DNA from: Tuberibacillus sp. Marseille-P3662
GTDB taxonomy: Bacteria > Bacillota > Bacilli > Bacillales > Sporolactobacillaceae
Assembly (NCBI RefSeq): GCF_900178005.1
Contig: NZ_FXBS01000006.1
Coordinates: 372,001-436,000 of the forward strand
Direction of reading: 5' to 3'
Length of the DNA: 64,000 nucleotides
The notes under the pieces were generated by a model, which was not told where the DNA came from, did not search any database, and saw only the letters and a program-made list of their open reading frames with translations. A program made the position numbers and the translations under genes. Every line of letters starts with the position of its first letter. The stretch's first letter is position 1. Shown here piece by piece: positions 53,707 through 64,000 of this stretch.

Positions 53707-56027
53707 CTCAAGATCAGAAAAAGACAATACCTTTGATGCCTCTACGAGGAATGATTATTTATCCGACCGTGGTCTTACACCTTGATGTTGGCCGTGAGAA
53801 ATCGGTTGAAGCGCTAGAGAAGGTCATGATGGGTGATCAAAAAATTTTTTTAGCGGCACAAAAGGAAATAGCGGCAGAAGACCCGGAGTCGTCTGATATA
53901 CATGAAATGGGAACCATTACCATGGTTAAGCAAATGCTAAAATTACCCAACGGGACGATCAGGATTCTCGTAGAAGGTGAACAAAGAGCAAAGGTACTTT
54001 CGTATACAGACCAAGATGATTATTTTGAAGTTGAAGTTGAGCCAATGGAAGCTGAAGTGGAACCGACAGCAGAGCAACAAGCGTTAATGCGCCAAGCTGT
54101 TGAACAGTTTCAAGAATATATCAAGCTGTCAAATAAAGTGACCCCAGAAACCTTGGCAACAGTTGAAGATATTGATATGCCGGGTCGATTGGCTGATGTG
54201 ATAACATCGCATTTGTCATTGAAGATTAAGGACAAGCAGTTGATTTTAGACACAGTGGACGTTACAGAGCGTCTTAACAAATTAATTGATTTGTTGGCAA
54301 ACGAAAAACAAGTCCTAGGAATAGAGAATAAAATTGGTCAGCGCGTCAAGAAATCAATGGAACGCACGCAAAAAGAATATTATTTGCGTGAACAAATGAA
54401 AGCTATTCAAAAAGAATTGGGTGAAAAAGAGGGCAAAGAAGGTGAAGTCGCTGATTTAAGGACGAGCGTTGATCATGCCCCGATGCCTGATAATGTTAAA
54501 GAAGCGGCTTATAAGGAACTTGATCGCTATGAAAAGCTGCCGCAAAGTTCAGCGGAATCCGGCGTGATTCGAAATTACATAGACTGGCTGCTGCAACTCC
54601 CATGGGAAGCGGAAACGGAAGATAGCTTAGATATTGGGCAGGCGGAAAAAATATTGAATGATGATCACTACGGCTTGGAAAAAGTCAAGGAACGTGTGTT
54701 GGAACACTTATCAGTGCGAAAGTTAACAGAGCGTTTGCAAGGACCTATCCTATGTCTTGTCGGTCCACCCGGTGTTGGTAAAACATCTTTAGCCCGCTCG
54801 ATAGCTAGATCTATGAATCGCCACTTTGTCCGTGCTTCGTTAGGCGGTGTAAGAGATGAAGCAGAGATTCGTGGTCATCGCAGAACCTATGTTGGGGCTA
54901 TGCCAGGACGGATTATCCGTGGGATGAAGACAGCGGAAACGATTAATCCGGTGTTTTTGTTAGATGAAATTGATAAAATGGCCAGTGACTTTCGTGGTGA
55001 TCCGGGTTCAGCGATGCTGGAAGTACTTGATCCGGAACAGAACAGTACATTTAGTGATCATTATATTGAAGAATCCTATGATTTAAGTAAAGTGATGTTC
55101 ATCACGACAGCAAACAATGTTGGAACCATCCCCCGGCCTTTACTCGACCGGATGGAATTGATCAACATTGCAGGCTATACAGAAGTTGAAAAGACTCATA
55201 TTGCTAAAGAGCACTTAATTCCGCGCCAATTGGAAAATCATGGCCTGAAGAAGAGTCAATTACAATTTCGTGAAGATGCTATCAAATATATCATTCGTCG
55301 TTATACACGAGAAGCAGGTGTGCGTAACTTGGAGCGGACCATCGCATCGATTTGCCGTAAAGCGACGAAGCAAATTGTCTCGAATGAAAAGCAACGTTTA
55401 ACAATCACAGTCAATGCCGTTGAACGGTTATTGGGAAAACCGTTGTTTCGTTACGGTTTGGCAGAAACCGAAGATCAAATTGGGGCGGCCACGGGTCTCG
55501 CCTACACGCCTTTTGGCGGCGATACCTTATCGATCGAAGTCTCCCTGTCTCCTGGCAAAGGGAAGCTGACTTTAACTGGGAAACTTGGTGATGTGATGAA
55601 AGAATCGGCCCAAGCGGCATTTAGTTACATTCGCTCACGGGCTAGTGAATTAAATGTTCCTGCTAATTTTAATGAAAAAAATGATATTCATATTCACGTT
55701 CCTGAAGGCGCGACTCCGAAAGATGGACCATCAGCGGGTGTGACGATGGCAACGGCCCTCATTTCAGCCTTAACAGAACGGCCGGTGAAAAAAGAAGTCG
55801 GTATGACAGGTGAAATGACATTGAGAGGGCGCGTCCTGCCAATTGGGGGGTTAAAGGAAAAAGCGCTCAGTGCTCACCGCGCGGGTCTGACCACGATTAT
55901 TATCCCGAAAGATAATGATAAGGATCTTGAAGACATTCCCGATAGTATTAAGGATGACTTGCATTTCATTAAGGTATCTCACCTTGATGAAGTAATAAAG
56001 CATGCATTAAAAGGTGATGTTGAATGA
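53703..56027 (+). CDS. lonA: LonA, ATP-dependent protease
   Basis: A 774-residue Lon protease of the usual length. The N-terminal LAN domain ([23 protein letters not shown]) is followed by a coiled coil, the AAA+ domain ([15 protein letters not shown]) and the protease domain with the S677-K720 dyad ([27 protein letters not shown]). It degrades damaged and regulatory proteins in the cytosol. The GTG start is 12 bases from GGAGG, a wide spacing; the short leader frame between may matter. The stop overlaps engB (ATGA). Confidence 0.97.
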   Translation: MTQDQKKTIPLMPLRGMIIYPTVVLHLDVGREKSVEALEKVMMGDQKIFLAAQKEIAAEDPESSDIHEMGTITMVKQMLKLPNGTIRILVEGEQRAKVLSYTDQDDYFEVEVEPMEAEVEPTAEQQALMRQAVEQFQEYIKLSNKVTPETLATVEDIDMPGRLADVITSHLSLKIKDKQLILDTVDVTERLNKLIDLLANEKQVLGIENKIGQRVKKSMERTQKEYYLREQMKAIQKELGEKEGKEGEVADLRTSVDHAPMPDNVKEAAYKELDRYEKLPQSSAESGVIRNYIDWLLQLPWEAETEDSLDIGQAEKILNDDHYGLEKVKERVLEHLSVRKLTERLQGPILCLVGPPGVGKTSLARSIARSMNRHFVRASLGGVRDEAEIRGHRRTYVGAMPGRIIRGMKTAETINPVFLLDEIDKMASDFRGDPGSAMLEVLDPEQNSTFSDHYIEESYDLSKVMFITTANNVGTIPRPLLDRMELINIAGYTEVEKTHIAKEHLIPRQLENHGLKKSQLQFREDAIKYIIRRYTREAGVRNLERTIASICRKATKQIVSNEKQRLTITVNAVERLLGKPLFRYGLAETEDQIGAATGLAYTPFGGDTLSIEVSLSPGKGKLTLTGKLGDVMKESAQAAFSYIRSRASELNVPANFNEKNDIHIHVPEGATPKDGPSAGVTMATALISALTERPVKKEVGMTGEMTLRGRVLPIGGLKEKALSAHRAGLTTIIIPKDNDKDLEDIPDSIKDDLHFIKVSHLDEVIKHALKGDVE

Positions 56028-56620
56028 AAATCACACATGCTGAATTTATTAAAAGCGCCGTCAAACCATCACAATACCCCGAGGAAGGCCTGCCTGAAAT
56101 TGCAATGGCGGGCCGTTCTAACGTGGGAAAGTCATCATTGATTAATAAATTGCTTAACCGGAAAAAGCTCGTTAAAGTGTCGCAAAAACCTGGTAAAACA
56201 CAGACCTTAAATTATTTTAAAATTAATCAAGCCTTTTACTTCGTGGACGTTCCCGGATACGGTTATGCGAAAGTATCCAAGAAGGAGAAACAGGCTTGGG
56301 CGGATATGTTAGAAACATATTTCTCGGGTAGTCCTCATCTTAAAGCAGTTGTCCAAGTTATTGATTTTCGTCATCCTCCATCAGCAGGTGATGTGCAAAT
56401 GTATGAGTACCTTAAGCATTTTGGTTTACCGACGATTATAGCCGCCACAAAAAGTGATAAAGTTAAAAAGGGCAAATTTGCTAAACACAAAAAGGAAGCA
56501 TTTGAACAGCTTGACCCGGACATTAATGATGATTTTATCACTTTTTCAGCCGAAAGCGGTTATGGCATCGATGAGCTCTGGGGTGCCATTAACCAATATA
56601 CGGGTTTGGACGCTGAGTGA
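56024..56620 (+). CDS. ysxC: Ribosome-assembly GTPase EngB (YsxC)
   Basis: A 198-residue TRAFAC GTPase. G motifs: GRSNVGKSS (G1), [11 protein letters not shown] (G2), [10 protein letters not shown] (G3), ATKSDK (G4), SAESGYG (G5). It is essential for 50S subunit assembly in Bacillus. It overlaps lonA by 4 bases, as in B. subtilis. The gene is followed by a promoter region for hemA. Confidence 0.96.
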   Translation: MKITHAEFIKSAVKPSQYPEEGLPEIAMAGRSNVGKSSLINKLLNRKKLVKVSQKPGKTQTLNYFKINQAFYFVDVPGYGYAKVSKKEKQAWADMLETYFSGSPHLKAVVQVIDFRHPPSAGDVQMYEYLKHFGLPTIIAATKSDKVKKGKFAKHKKEAFEQLDPDINDDFITFSAESGYGIDELWGAINQYTGLDAE

Positions 56621-56751
56621 CCGGACTCATTACAAGACTGATACAAGCAAATGCTTTTGCTTAGCAACTCGATTTTTGTTATTTTAAATAAGGATATAAC
56701 GTTGTTTTCAACGAGTTTTCACATTTCATTTAATAGAAACCATGGTCAGCA

Positions 56752-56760
56752 TGATATAAT
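56752..56760 (+). promoter_or_regulatory. Extended -10 promoter of hemA
   Basis: TGATATAAT (TG-n-TATAAT), 48 bases before the start. No strong -35 and no clear PerR box are seen. Confidence 0.55.
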
Positions 56761-56808
56761 AGAGGTAGAATGAACTGACTATGTGAACGTCTAAACGGAG
56801 TGACTATT

Positions 56809-58185
56809 ATGCACATTCTTGTAGCGGGAGTGAATCATCGGACAGCCCCTATAGATATGCGAGAGCAGCTTGATTTTGATCCGGCTGAACTTTCGCGTGC
56901 TCTGGAGCAATTACGTGATACCAAGAGTATTTTTGAAACGGTTATTGTGTCAACGTGTAATCGGTCTGAAGTGTATGTTGTGACGGATCGTTTGCGGACA
57001 AGTTCCTACTTCACGACAACTTTCTTGGCGGATTGGTTTGGGGTGGAGCGTGAGACTCTTGAATCGGTTTTGTTTATCAAGGAAGATGATGATGCGGTTG
57101 ATCATTTGTTCCGTGTTGCTTGCGGGCTTGATTCGATGATTTTGGGTGAAACACAGATTTTAGGACAGGTCAGAGACGGATTTTTTGCTGCTCAAGAAGC
57201 AAATGCCACAGGTACGATTTTCAATCAGCTCTTTAAAGATGCGGTAACAGTGGCTAAACGTGCTCATTCTCATACGATGATTAATGATAATGCTGTTTCT
57301 GTCAGCTATGCGGCTGTCGAGTTGGCGCGTCATATTTTTGGTTCGCTTGATCAGAAAAGCGTGTTGCTCATGGGGGCCGGGGAAATGAGTGAATTGACGG
57401 CCGAGCATTTAAGTAGTCAGGGGACAAAAGCGATGATGGTCATGAATCGGACCTATGATCGAGCGCAAGACTTGGCTAATCGATTTTCAGGAACGGCTGT
57501 TGATTTTTCGACCTTAGAAGAGAAACTGGCAGCTGTTGATATTGTGATCAGTTCGACAGGAGCACGAGATACAATTGTAGATCAAACTATGATGGAGCGC
57601 GTGAGTAAGCAACGTAAGGGACGCCCATTATTTATGGTCGATATTGCTGTTCCTCGTGATCTTGATCCGGCTATTCATGACTGTGATGATGTCTTTTTAT
57701 ATGATATTGATGATTTGCAGGATATTGTCGCATCGAATTTGGAGCAAAGAAAAGCAGAAGCTGAAAAAATTGATACCTTGATTGATGAACAGCGAGTCGC
57801 TTTTAAGCAATGGATGGATACCCTTGACGCTGTTCCTGTGATTGCTGCTATGCGCCAGAAAGCGATGGATATTCAATCGGAAACGATGGAAAGCATTGAG
57901 CGGAAGATGCCTGACTTATCCAAGCGCGAACGTAAAGTTCTTAATAAGCACACGAAGAGTATTGTGAATCAACTTTTACGTGAACCGATTCAGAAAGCTA
58001 AAGAGATATCTGGGAGTTCAGCCGATGCCCAGTTACAACTTATTGTTGACCTGTTTGATATTCAAGAAGAGGTCGCTGAGCAAAAGGAACGTCAACGCAA
58101 CCATAATGACCAGCACGGCACTGAAACGGGACAATATCGTTCTGACGTTTACGTCCCTGCTGCCGGAGACGGTATGTCCTCCTAG
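56809..58185 (+). CDS. hemA: Glutamyl-tRNA reductase
   Basis: A 458-residue enzyme for the first step of the C5 haem pathway, making glutamate-1-semialdehyde from Glu-tRNA. The catalytic C50 lies in VSTCNRSEVY, the substrate pocket shows GLDSMILGETQILGQVRD, and the NADPH domain LLMGAGEMSELTAEHL. The C-terminal dimerisation helix ends the protein. ATG 56809 follows ACGGAG and gives the family's MHIL start; GTG 56800 is too close to the site. First gene of hemAXCDBL. Confidence 0.96.
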   Translation: MHILVAGVNHRTAPIDMREQLDFDPAELSRALEQLRDTKSIFETVIVSTCNRSEVYVVTDRLRTSSYFTTTFLADWFGVERETLESVLFIKEDDDAVDHLFRVACGLDSMILGETQILGQVRDGFFAAQEANATGTIFNQLFKDAVTVAKRAHSHTMINDNAVSVSYAAVELARHIFGSLDQKSVLLMGAGEMSELTAEHLSSQGTKAMMVMNRTYDRAQDLANRFSGTAVDFSTLEEKLAAVDIVISSTGARDTIVDQTMMERVSKQRKGRPLFMVDIAVPRDLDPAIHDCDDVFLYDIDDLQDIVASNLEQRKAEAEKIDTLIDEQRVAFKQWMDTLDAVPVIAAMRQKAMDIQSETMESIERKMPDLSKRERKVLNKHTKSIVNQLLREPIQKAKEISGSSADAQLQLIVDLFDIQEEVAEQKERQRNHNDQHGTETGQYRSDVYVPAAGDGMSS

Positions 58186-58200
58186 AGAGGGGTCCGGTCA

Positions 58201-59019
58201 ATGTTAATTAGTCCACTTTATGATGTGACCATCATTATTTACGCTATGAGCGTTTGTTCTTATTTCATAGATTTTTTGTATCACAACCGGAAGGCTAACC
58301 AATTGGCTTTCTGGTTGCTTTCTATTGTTTGGGTGCTTCAATTCGCTATATTTTTGTTGAAAATGGGTAAAGCAGGCGAATTTCCTATTTTGACACCGTT
58401 AGACGGCTTGTTTTTTCTTTCATGGATCCTTGTGACAGCTTCATTATTAGTGAATCGATTTATGCGAATTAGCTTTTTCGTTTTCTTTATTAATGTCGTT
58501 GCCTTTATGATCATGGCTATCACCTTGTTTAAACCAAGAGATGATGTTTCACAAGTCCTTCTACAGCATTTGATGTCGGATTTGCTTGTGATCCACATTA
58601 CGATTGCCTTTTTGGCCTATGCAGCGTTTACATTGTCATTTATCTTGTCAATGATGTATTTAATTGAATATCAAATGTTAAAGAATAAGAAGTGGAATCA
58701 GCGGCTTGTTCGGTTTGATTCACTGGCAAAGATTGAACAATTGTCGTTTTGGTGTAACCTCATCGGTGTTCCTCTATTATTAATTAGTTTAATATTGGGT
58801 ATGACGCGTGCTTACAATGTTGCTCTTGATATTGCATGGTATGATCCCAAAGTTATTCTATCTTTTGTTATGATGGGCACTTATAGTTTCTATTTGTATA
58901 AGAAGATGGGGGAAGGTGTTCATGGCAGATCGCTTGTTTTTTGGAATACCATCGGATTTCTACTATTATTAATCAATATTTTCTTATCAGAGACACTCAC
59001 CGATTTCCATCTTTGGTAA
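58201..59019 (+). CDS. hemX: HemX, CcsA-like membrane protein
   Basis: A 272-residue integral membrane protein with about eight spans, of the cytochrome c assembly (CcsA/HemX) group. Features include SLLYDV-like start LISPLYDVTIIIYAMSV, LTPLDGLFFLSW and a C-terminal WNTIGFLLLLINIF. In B. subtilis HemX lowers the HemA level; the biochemical function is not known. GAGGGGTC precedes ATG. It lies between hemA and hemC in the conserved order. Confidence 0.92.
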   Translation: MLISPLYDVTIIIYAMSVCSYFIDFLYHNRKANQLAFWLLSIVWVLQFAIFLLKMGKAGEFPILTPLDGLFFLSWILVTASLLVNRFMRISFFVFFINVVAFMIMAITLFKPRDDVSQVLLQHLMSDLLVIHITIAFLAYAAFTLSFILSMMYLIEYQMLKNKKWNQRLVRFDSLAKIEQLSFWCNLIGVPLLLISLILGMTRAYNVALDIAWYDPKVILSFVMMGTYSFYLYKKMGEGVHGRSLVFWNTIGFLLLLINIFLSETLTDFHLW

Positions 59020-59050
59020 AGATGCTGAACGAACAGAACGGAGGATGAGT

Positions 59051-59986
59051 ATGACGCTTTTAAAATTAGGATCAAGGAAAAGCCGCTTAGCGCTTCAACA
59101 AACCCATTGGGTGATGGATCAACTAAGTAAGCATGCCGACGATCTAGAATTCGATGTCAAAAAAATCGTCACTAAGGGTGACAAGATTTTGGATGTCACT
59201 TTGTCTAAGGTCGGTGGCAAAGGTTTATTTGTTAAGGAAATTGAAAACGCCTTATACAATAAAGATATTGATATTGCTGTCCATAGTATGAAAGACTTAC
59301 CTTCTGAACTTCCTGAAGGCCTAGATATTATTTGTGTACCGACACGGGAGGACGACCGTGATGCGTTCATTTCGCAAGGGAATATCTCATTTATGGATTT
59401 ACCTGAAGGGGCTGTTGTCGGGACAAGCAGTTTACGGCGCGGAGCTCAGATCCTAGCGAAGCGGCCCGATCTTCATATCAAACCTGTTCGGGGTAATATT
59501 GAAACCCGGTTGCGAAAATTAGAGGAAGAAGACTTTGATGCGATTGTGTTAGCTGCAGCTGGGCTTAAGCGTATGGGTTGGTCCGATGATGTTATCACGG
59601 AATACTTGCCTAATGCTATTTCAGTTCCTGCTGTTGGCCAAGGCGCTTTGGCGATTGAAGCCCGTTCTGATGATGAGGACACGAAACATTTACTGGAATC
59701 TATTCACGATCCGGAAACGGCTCATCGTGTTGCGGCTGAACGCAGCTTTTTGAAGGAATTGGAAGGCAGCTGTCAAGTCCCAATCGGTGCCTATTGTGAG
59801 CGCTTATCTGATAGTACGCTCAAATTGACAGGTATGGTGGGTGAGACTGATGGAAGTACGGTATTAAGGGAAGAAATCACCGGTGATCATCCTGTAGAGA
59901 TGGGGGTTCAATTAGCTGACCGACTAAAAGCGTTAGGCGCTAAAGACATTCTTGATCGAGTGAAAGAAGAATTAGATGAATCCTGA
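59051..59986 (+). CDS. hemC: Porphobilinogen deaminase (hydroxymethylbilane synthase)
   Basis: A 311-residue enzyme that links four porphobilinogens. C241 in LEGSCQVPIGAY binds the dipyrromethane cofactor. GSRKSRLALQQT, VHSMKDLPSELP with the catalytic aspartate region, and GTSSLRRGAQI are typical. ATG 59051 has six bases from GGAGG (59040-59044); ATG 59045 abuts it. The end overlaps hemD by 11 bases. Confidence 0.96.
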   Translation: MTLLKLGSRKSRLALQQTHWVMDQLSKHADDLEFDVKKIVTKGDKILDVTLSKVGGKGLFVKEIENALYNKDIDIAVHSMKDLPSELPEGLDIICVPTREDDRDAFISQGNISFMDLPEGAVVGTSSLRRGAQILAKRPDLHIKPVRGNIETRLRKLEEEDFDAIVLAAAGLKRMGWSDDVITEYLPNAISVPAVGQGALAIEARSDDEDTKHLLESIHDPETAHRVAAERSFLKELEGSCQVPIGAYCERLSDSTLKLTGMVGETDGSTVLREEITGDHPVEMGVQLADRLKALGAKDILDRVKEELDES

Positions 59987-60758
59987 TCTTCCTTTGCAGG
60001 GTAAAACGGTCCTCATTACCCGTCAACAAAATCAATCTGCTCAAATGAGTGAGCGTATTAAGCAATATGGTGGTCAACCCATTGTTATGCCTGTTCTAAC
60101 GTTCAAAAAACGGCAGCTTGATAAGCAGGAACAGCCTCGTCTACATGATGCTTATGATTGGATTGTTTTTACGAGTACCAATAGTGTCCGCTTTTTCTTT
60201 GAACATATCCATGTCCAAGATTTAAAACAAGTTAAAATAGCAGCCGTCGGTTCAAAAACGTCGGCGGCTATCCGAGCTTATGGTTTAACACCCGATTTTA
60301 TACCGGATCAATATGATGCTGTATCATTAGGCGCTTATTTTGCCAGGCTGACCACTTACTGTCGGGTCTTATTACCACAGGGTAATCTGGCGAGAACGAC
60401 CTTGAAAGAGAGCCTTATGAAAGCGGGGCATCATGTTCGATCGATTGTCCTTTACGATACAGTCATGAATGAGGAAAGTGATGCACAAATTGAGGCTTAC
60501 CTAAGGGATGGGCAGGTTGATGTTGTGACTTTTGCGAGCCCTTCAGCTGTACATTTTTTTACCCATTTACTTGGTCCTGATCTTGCCTTAGTTCAAGGTC
60601 AAGCCGTTATCGCTTGTATTGGTAAGACAACCTATGCTGCTGCTCAAGAAGACGGTTTAACACCCAGCATCTTGCCGGAAACATTTACTGCTGAAGCGAT
60701 GATTGATGCCATCGCTGCTTATTATAAGGAGGTTTGTAACTATGGAAAATACGTTTGA
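59976..60758 (+). CDS. hemD: Uroporphyrinogen-III synthase
   Basis: A 260-residue two-domain protein of this poorly conserved family. [52 protein letters not shown], and [13 protein letters not shown] fit the fold. It closes the linear tetrapyrrole. It overlaps hemC by 11 bases and hemB by 17, so the three are coupled. Confidence 0.93.
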   Translation: MNPDLPLQGKTVLITRQQNQSAQMSERIKQYGGQPIVMPVLTFKKRQLDKQEQPRLHDAYDWIVFTSTNSVRFFFEHIHVQDLKQVKIAAVGSKTSAAIRAYGLTPDFIPDQYDAVSLGAYFARLTTYCRVLLPQGNLARTTLKESLMKAGHHVRSIVLYDTVMNEESDAQIEAYLRDGQVDVVTFASPSAVHFFTHLLGPDLALVQGQAVIACIGKTTYAAAQEDGLTPSILPETFTAEAMIDAIAAYYKEVCNYGKYV

Positions 60759-61722
60759 TCGCCATCGTCGCTTGCGCCAAAATACAACCATGAGACACAT
60801 GGTTCGTGAGACAACTTTAAATGCGCAAGATTTGATTTATCCGCTTTTTGTCGTTGAAGGTGAGCAGGTGAAAGATGAGATTCCTTCCATGCCAGGAATC
60901 TATCAGTTATCCATTGATCAGCTGGCACCTGAACTCGATGAGGTTCATTCTCTTGGTATCCCAGCTTTGATGTTATTTGGTGTCCCTGAACACAAAGATG
61001 CTATCGGCTCTGGAGCCTATCATGACCATGGGATTATCCAAGAAGCGACGAAATATATCAAACAGCATTACCCGAACCTTATGGTGATTGCGGATACGTG
61101 CTTATGTGAATATACCGACCATGGTCATTGCGGTGTCATATTTGATAATGATGTGGCTAATGATGATAGTCTCGAACTGCTCGCGCAAACGGCTGTATCT
61201 CAAGCCCAAGCGGGTGCTGACATCATTGCCCCATCCAACATGATGGATGGTTTTGTCACTGTCATTCGCCAAGCCTTGGATGATGCCGGATTTACAAACA
61301 CGCCTATTATGTCTTATGCCGTGAAATATGCTTCTGCTTACTATGGTCCATTCCGTGATGCTGCGGACAGCACACCGCAGTTTGGTGATCGCAAAACCTA
61401 TCAAATGGACCCGGCTAATCGTCTTGAAGCGCTTCGCGAAGCAGCATCAGATGTTGAGGAAGGAGCCGATTTTTTAATGGTTAAACCGGCCTTACCTTAT
61501 TTGGATATCATCAGAGATTTGAAAAACCAGTTTAATCTACCATTAGTGACATACAATGTTAGCGGTGAATATGCGATGATCAAAGCAGCGGCCCAGAATG
61601 GTTGGTTAGATGAAAAGGGAGCTGTCCTTGAGAAGCTCTACAGTATGAAACGCGCAGGTGCTGATTTAATCATCACTTATTTTGCTAAAGATGCGATCCG
61701 TTGGTTAAATGAAACCCAATAA
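60742..61722 (+). CDS. hemB: Delta-aminolevulinic acid dehydratase (porphobilinogen synthase)
   Basis: A 326-residue enzyme that joins two aminolevulinates. The metal site has [14 protein letters not shown]; the Schiff-base lysines are in [17 protein letters not shown] and K248 in [12 protein letters not shown]. The start is ATG 60742, 9 bases after AAGGAGG, inside the hemD 3' end; an ATG at 60703 lacks a site. hemL follows after 25 bases. Confidence 0.96.
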   Translation: MENTFDRHRRLRQNTTMRHMVRETTLNAQDLIYPLFVVEGEQVKDEIPSMPGIYQLSIDQLAPELDEVHSLGIPALMLFGVPEHKDAIGSGAYHDHGIIQEATKYIKQHYPNLMVIADTCLCEYTDHGHCGVIFDNDVANDDSLELLAQTAVSQAQAGADIIAPSNMMDGFVTVIRQALDDAGFTNTPIMSYAVKYASAYYGPFRDAADSTPQFGDRKTYQMDPANRLEALREAASDVEEGADFLMVKPALPYLDIIRDLKNQFNLPLVTYNVSGEYAMIKAAAQNGWLDEKGAVLEKLYSMKRAGADLIITYFAKDAIRWLNETQ

Positions 61723-61747
61723 AATGGAAAGAGGTGCTAAGGTTGAT

Positions 61748-63031
61748 ATGAATCTATCTAGTTCTGAAGAGGCATTTACAAAAGCAAAACAAGTCATGCC
61801 AGGTGGTGTGAACAGTCCCGTACGCGCTTATAAATCTGTCGATATGACGCCCATCTATATGACGGAGGGCAAAGGATCGAAAATATGGGATATTGATGGG
61901 AATAAATACTTGGATTATGTTTTGTCTTGGGGCCCATTGATTTTAGGTCATGCTGATGCTGAAGTTGTGAAAACCCTCAAAGATGTGACTGAAAAAGGGA
62001 CAAGCTTTGGGTCCCCGCATATCTTGGAAACGAAATTGGCGGAATTAATAACAGAGCGGGTACCATCTGTAGATATTGTAAGAATGGTCAATTCTGGAAC
62101 AGAAGCAACGATGAGTGCCTTGCGGTTGGCACGCGGTTATACCGGCCGGGACAAAATTTTGAAATTTGTTGGCTGTTATCATGGACATGGGGATTCACTA
62201 CTCATCAAGGCAGGGTCCGGTGTGGCCACACTTGGATTACCTGATAGTCCTGGCGTTCCCTCAGGCATAGCTAGTAACACGATCACTGTCCCGTATAATG
62301 ACTTAGAAAGTGTACGCTATGCATTTGAACAATATGGCGATGAATTAGCGGCCGTTATTGTTGAACCTGTTGCCGGGAATATGGGTGTTGTCCCGCCTCA
62401 GCCTGGATTTCTTGAGGGATTGCGCGATGTAACAGAAGCGAATGGTTCCCTACTAATTTTTGATGAAGTGATGACCGGTTTTCGTGTAGGCTATAACTGT
62501 GCACAAGGTTATTTCGGGGTCACACCGGACATCACTTGCTTCGGCAAAGTGATCGGTGGAGGTCTGCCTGTCGGTGCCTTTGGTGGTAGAAAAGACATTA
62601 TGGAACAAATGGCTCCGAGTGGATCTATTTATCAATCGGGCACGCTTTCCGGAAACCCTCTAGCTATGGCAGCCGGTTATACAACACTTAAACAATTGAC
62701 GCCAGATGATTATGATCAATTCAAGCAAAAAGCCAGCCGATTAGCTGAAGGTTATAAGCAGGCTGCTCGTCACTACGATGTGCCTTTAACGGTTAATCAA
62801 GCGGGATCGATGTTTGGTGTGTTTTTCACAAACCAAGATGTTGTTGATTTTGATAGTGCTAAAAGTGCTGATCTTGACCTGTTTAAATCCTATTTTCATG
62901 CAATGATTGAACAAGGTATATCACTCGCACCGTCTCAATTCGAAGGTCTGTTTCTATCAAAAGCTCATTCTGATGCGGATATTGAAACGACGATTGAGGC
63001 CGCTGAACAGGCTTTTTCAAAACTCTCATAA
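61748..63031 (+). CDS. hemL: Glutamate-1-semialdehyde 2,1-aminomutase
   Basis: A 427-residue class III PLP enzyme that makes 5-aminolevulinate. Early [42 protein letters not shown], and K267 in [16 protein letters not shown] mark it. ATG 61748 gives the family length; AGAGGTG is 11 bases upstream. In-frame ATGs at 61709 (inside hemB) and 61724 have no site. A terminator follows, ending the haem operon before spoVID. Confidence 0.95.
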   Translation: MNLSSSEEAFTKAKQVMPGGVNSPVRAYKSVDMTPIYMTEGKGSKIWDIDGNKYLDYVLSWGPLILGHADAEVVKTLKDVTEKGTSFGSPHILETKLAELITERVPSVDIVRMVNSGTEATMSALRLARGYTGRDKILKFVGCYHGHGDSLLIKAGSGVATLGLPDSPGVPSGIASNTITVPYNDLESVRYAFEQYGDELAAVIVEPVAGNMGVVPPQPGFLEGLRDVTEANGSLLIFDEVMTGFRVGYNCAQGYFGVTPDITCFGKVIGGGLPVGAFGGRKDIMEQMAPSGSIYQSGTLSGNPLAMAAGYTTLKQLTPDDYDQFKQKASRLAEGYKQAARHYDVPLTVNQAGSMFGVFFTNQDVVDFDSAKSADLDLFKSYFHAMIEQGISLAPSQFEGLFLSKAHSDADIETTIEAAEQAFSKLS

Positions 63032-63042
63032 AAAAAACGGAG

Positions 63043-63076
63043 AACCTGCAGTTGCTAAGCTGCAGGTTTTCTTTTT
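63043..63076 (+). terminator. Terminator after hemL
   Basis: Nine-base arms AACCTGCAG (63043-63051) and CTGCAGGTT (63060-63068), then TTCTTTTT. Confidence 0.88.
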
Positions 63077-63086
63077 AATCTTTTAT

Positions 63087-63114
63087 TCATAATTCCTCAT
63101 CTTCGGCATAGATT
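63087..63114 (+). promoter_or_regulatory. SigE-like promoter of spoVID
   Basis: TCATAAT (63087-63093) and CATAGATT (63107-63114) are each one or two mismatches from the SigE consensus; the 13-base spacing is one short. spoVID is SigE-dependent in B. subtilis. Confidence 0.5.
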
Positions 63115-63147
63115 TATTAGTGATAACTGTTGAAGGGGTGAACTATC

Positions 63148-64000
63148 TTGTCTGAAACCGCCAATCAATTGCAGTTCTCCATTAATGAATCCATATGGTT
63201 TCAAGATGGGCAAGAGGCTGAAGAAATTATGTCCATTGCTCTCGAACCGGACATCAGGATAGAAGAAAATGACCAATATGTTTTAATTAAAGGCTCTTTA
63301 AGATTAAATGGCGAGTATAAGCCTGATGAAACGGCCTATGAAACAAATTCTGATCCTTTAGAGCAAAGTTCTTATCGAACGATGGACAGTATTACTGAGA
63401 CCGATGTGGATACGGCTTTGTTTGAACATCATTTTCCTGTAGATATTACAGTTCCGGCTAACAGAATCGATGAGGTTGGTGATGTGTTAGTTTCAGTAGA
63501 AACGTTTGATTACACATTAAAGGAGAATAATTGTATCCAACTGGAAGCGGATGTTGCTATTTCTGGACTTGTTGATCGTGAGGCAGCCGTTCCTTCATCC
63601 AAGTCTGATTCTGAGGAAGCATCTGAAGATCAAGAGGCAGTGACTCAACCTGAAGTTGATCATGCGGATGAGGTTGAAACTGATTTTGAGCCTGTGAGCT
63701 ACTCGGCGTATCGTCAATATGACGATGAAGAGATTGACGATACCCCGAAAGTGGATGTCATACCGAGAGAGGAAGAGGTTCAGGAAGAGGTTCAGGAAGA
63801 GGTTCAGGAAGAGGTTCAACCGGAACTCGATTATCAAACTGAACCGGAACGGCCCGGCGTCGACCAAGATGATGTCTATGAAGCGGAACCGCCTGCTGAG
63901 ACGCCATTTAAACAGTATGAGAGCCCGGCGATTGAAGTGGGTACCAACCCAGAAGTTCCTGAAGTTAATGATGTTGATAACCAGGATTCCGCCGGTACTT
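63148..64000 (+). CDS. spoVID: SpoVID, spore coat morphogenetic protein (3' end cut off)
   Basis: The frame starts at TTG 63148 after GAAGGGGTG and runs to the window end without a stop (284 codons visible). The N-terminal domain (QLQFSINESIWFQDGQEAEE, DIRIEENDQYVLIKGSLRLNGEY, HHFPVDITVPANRI) matches SpoVID. An acidic, low-complexity region follows from about residue 150, with a 12-base tandem repeat. The C-terminal LysM domain expected for the family lies outside. SpoVID guides coat encasement with SafA and SpoIVA. Position after hemL agrees with B. subtilis. Confidence 0.92.
   Translation, partial: MSETANQLQFSINESIWFQDGQEAEEIMSIALEPDIRIEENDQYVLIKGSLRLNGEYKPDETAYETNSDPLEQSSYRTMDSITETDVDTALFEHHFPVDITVPANRIDEVGDVLVSVETFDYTLKENNCIQLEADVAISGLVDREAAVPSSKSDSEEASEDQEAVTQPEVDHADEVETDFEPVSYSAYRQYDDEEIDDTPKVDVIPREEEVQEEVQEEVQEEVQPELDYQTEPERPGVDQDDVYEAEPPAETPFKQYESPAIEVGTNPEVPEVNDVDNQDSAGT
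63772..63819 (+). repeat. Four tandem 12-base repeats inside spoVID
   Basis: GAAGAGGTTCAG is repeated at 63772, 63784, 63796 and 63808 (last base A). It encodes EEVQ four times, in frame, in the acidic linker. Confidence 0.95.

Noticed and set aside
63595-63867. Reverse-strand gene with LFLNLFLNLFLN repeats
   Set aside because: It is the antisense reading of the EEVQ repeat in spoVID, with no ribosome site and no support.

Overview
The window looks like a chromosomal segment of an endospore-forming member of the Bacillales. It carries the sporulation and germination genes sspI, gerE, gerM and spoVID. Gene order from sspI to spoVID follows the Bacillus subtilis pheST - mutS2 - lcfA/fadR - etf - lysC - sdh - gerE - murI - rph - tig - clpX - lon - hem block. 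Signals are typical low-GC Gram-positive: strong AGGAGG ribosome sites, frequent TTG/GTG starts, a T-box, a lysine riboswitch, SigK-like and FadR-like sites. The species cannot be fixed from the sequence alone.

Positions 1-16.9 kb are an accessory catabolic region. It starts inside preT and continues with preA (dihydropyrimidine dehydrogenase), an NCS1 permease, a 69-residue unknown and an M20 carbamoylase that fits beta-ureidopropionase. A 620-base gap holds two terminators and a broken gene fragment. A second cluster (5.8-12.7 kb) has another M20 amidohydrolase, a YtcJ-like metal-dependent amidohydrolase, two sodium:solute symporters, each preceded by a tiny membrane protein, and an unknown protein. 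A third unit (12.8-16.9 kb) is a semialdehyde dehydrogenase (MmsA type), an omega-amino acid aminotransferase and alanine dehydrogenase. Together these could take uracil or thymine, via beta-alanine, to acetyl-CoA or propionyl-CoA, with ammonia released through alanine. The dihydropyrimidinase step is not in the window.

Positions 17-29.3 kb carry a Uma2-family nuclease-like gene, sspI (reverse), the rRNA methylase ysgA, a T-box-controlled pheST operon, rnhC (reverse), cvpA, polX, mutS2, a DUF350 gene and a 26-codon membrane peptide. zapA, usually between rnhC and cvpA, is missing here. Positions 29.4-34.5 kb are the fatty-acid degradation operon (lcfA, fadR, fadB, etfB, etfA) with a FadR operator over the fadR start site. 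trxA, uvrC, riboswitch-controlled lysC with an internal start, yslB (reverse) and sdhCAB follow.

Positions 42.3-47.2 kb hold gerE with a SigK-type promoter, a possible new structured RNA, a MarR regulator, murI, gerM, rph, an NTP pyrophosphatase and a phosphoesterase. A tRNA-Gly/tRNA-Arg pair with its own promoter and a 22-bp terminator hairpin comes next, where B. subtilis has the ilv-leu region nearby. Then come a TPR gene, tig, clpX, lonB, lonA, engB, the haem operon hemAXCDBL, and the first 853 bases of spoVID, cut by the window end.

Most genes are housekeeping and well recognised. The points most worth a second look are the RNA candidate at 42637-42781, the phased TGTCCC repeats at 22641-22719, the unknown small proteins of the catabolic region, the 26-codon peptide and the beta-alanine unit.
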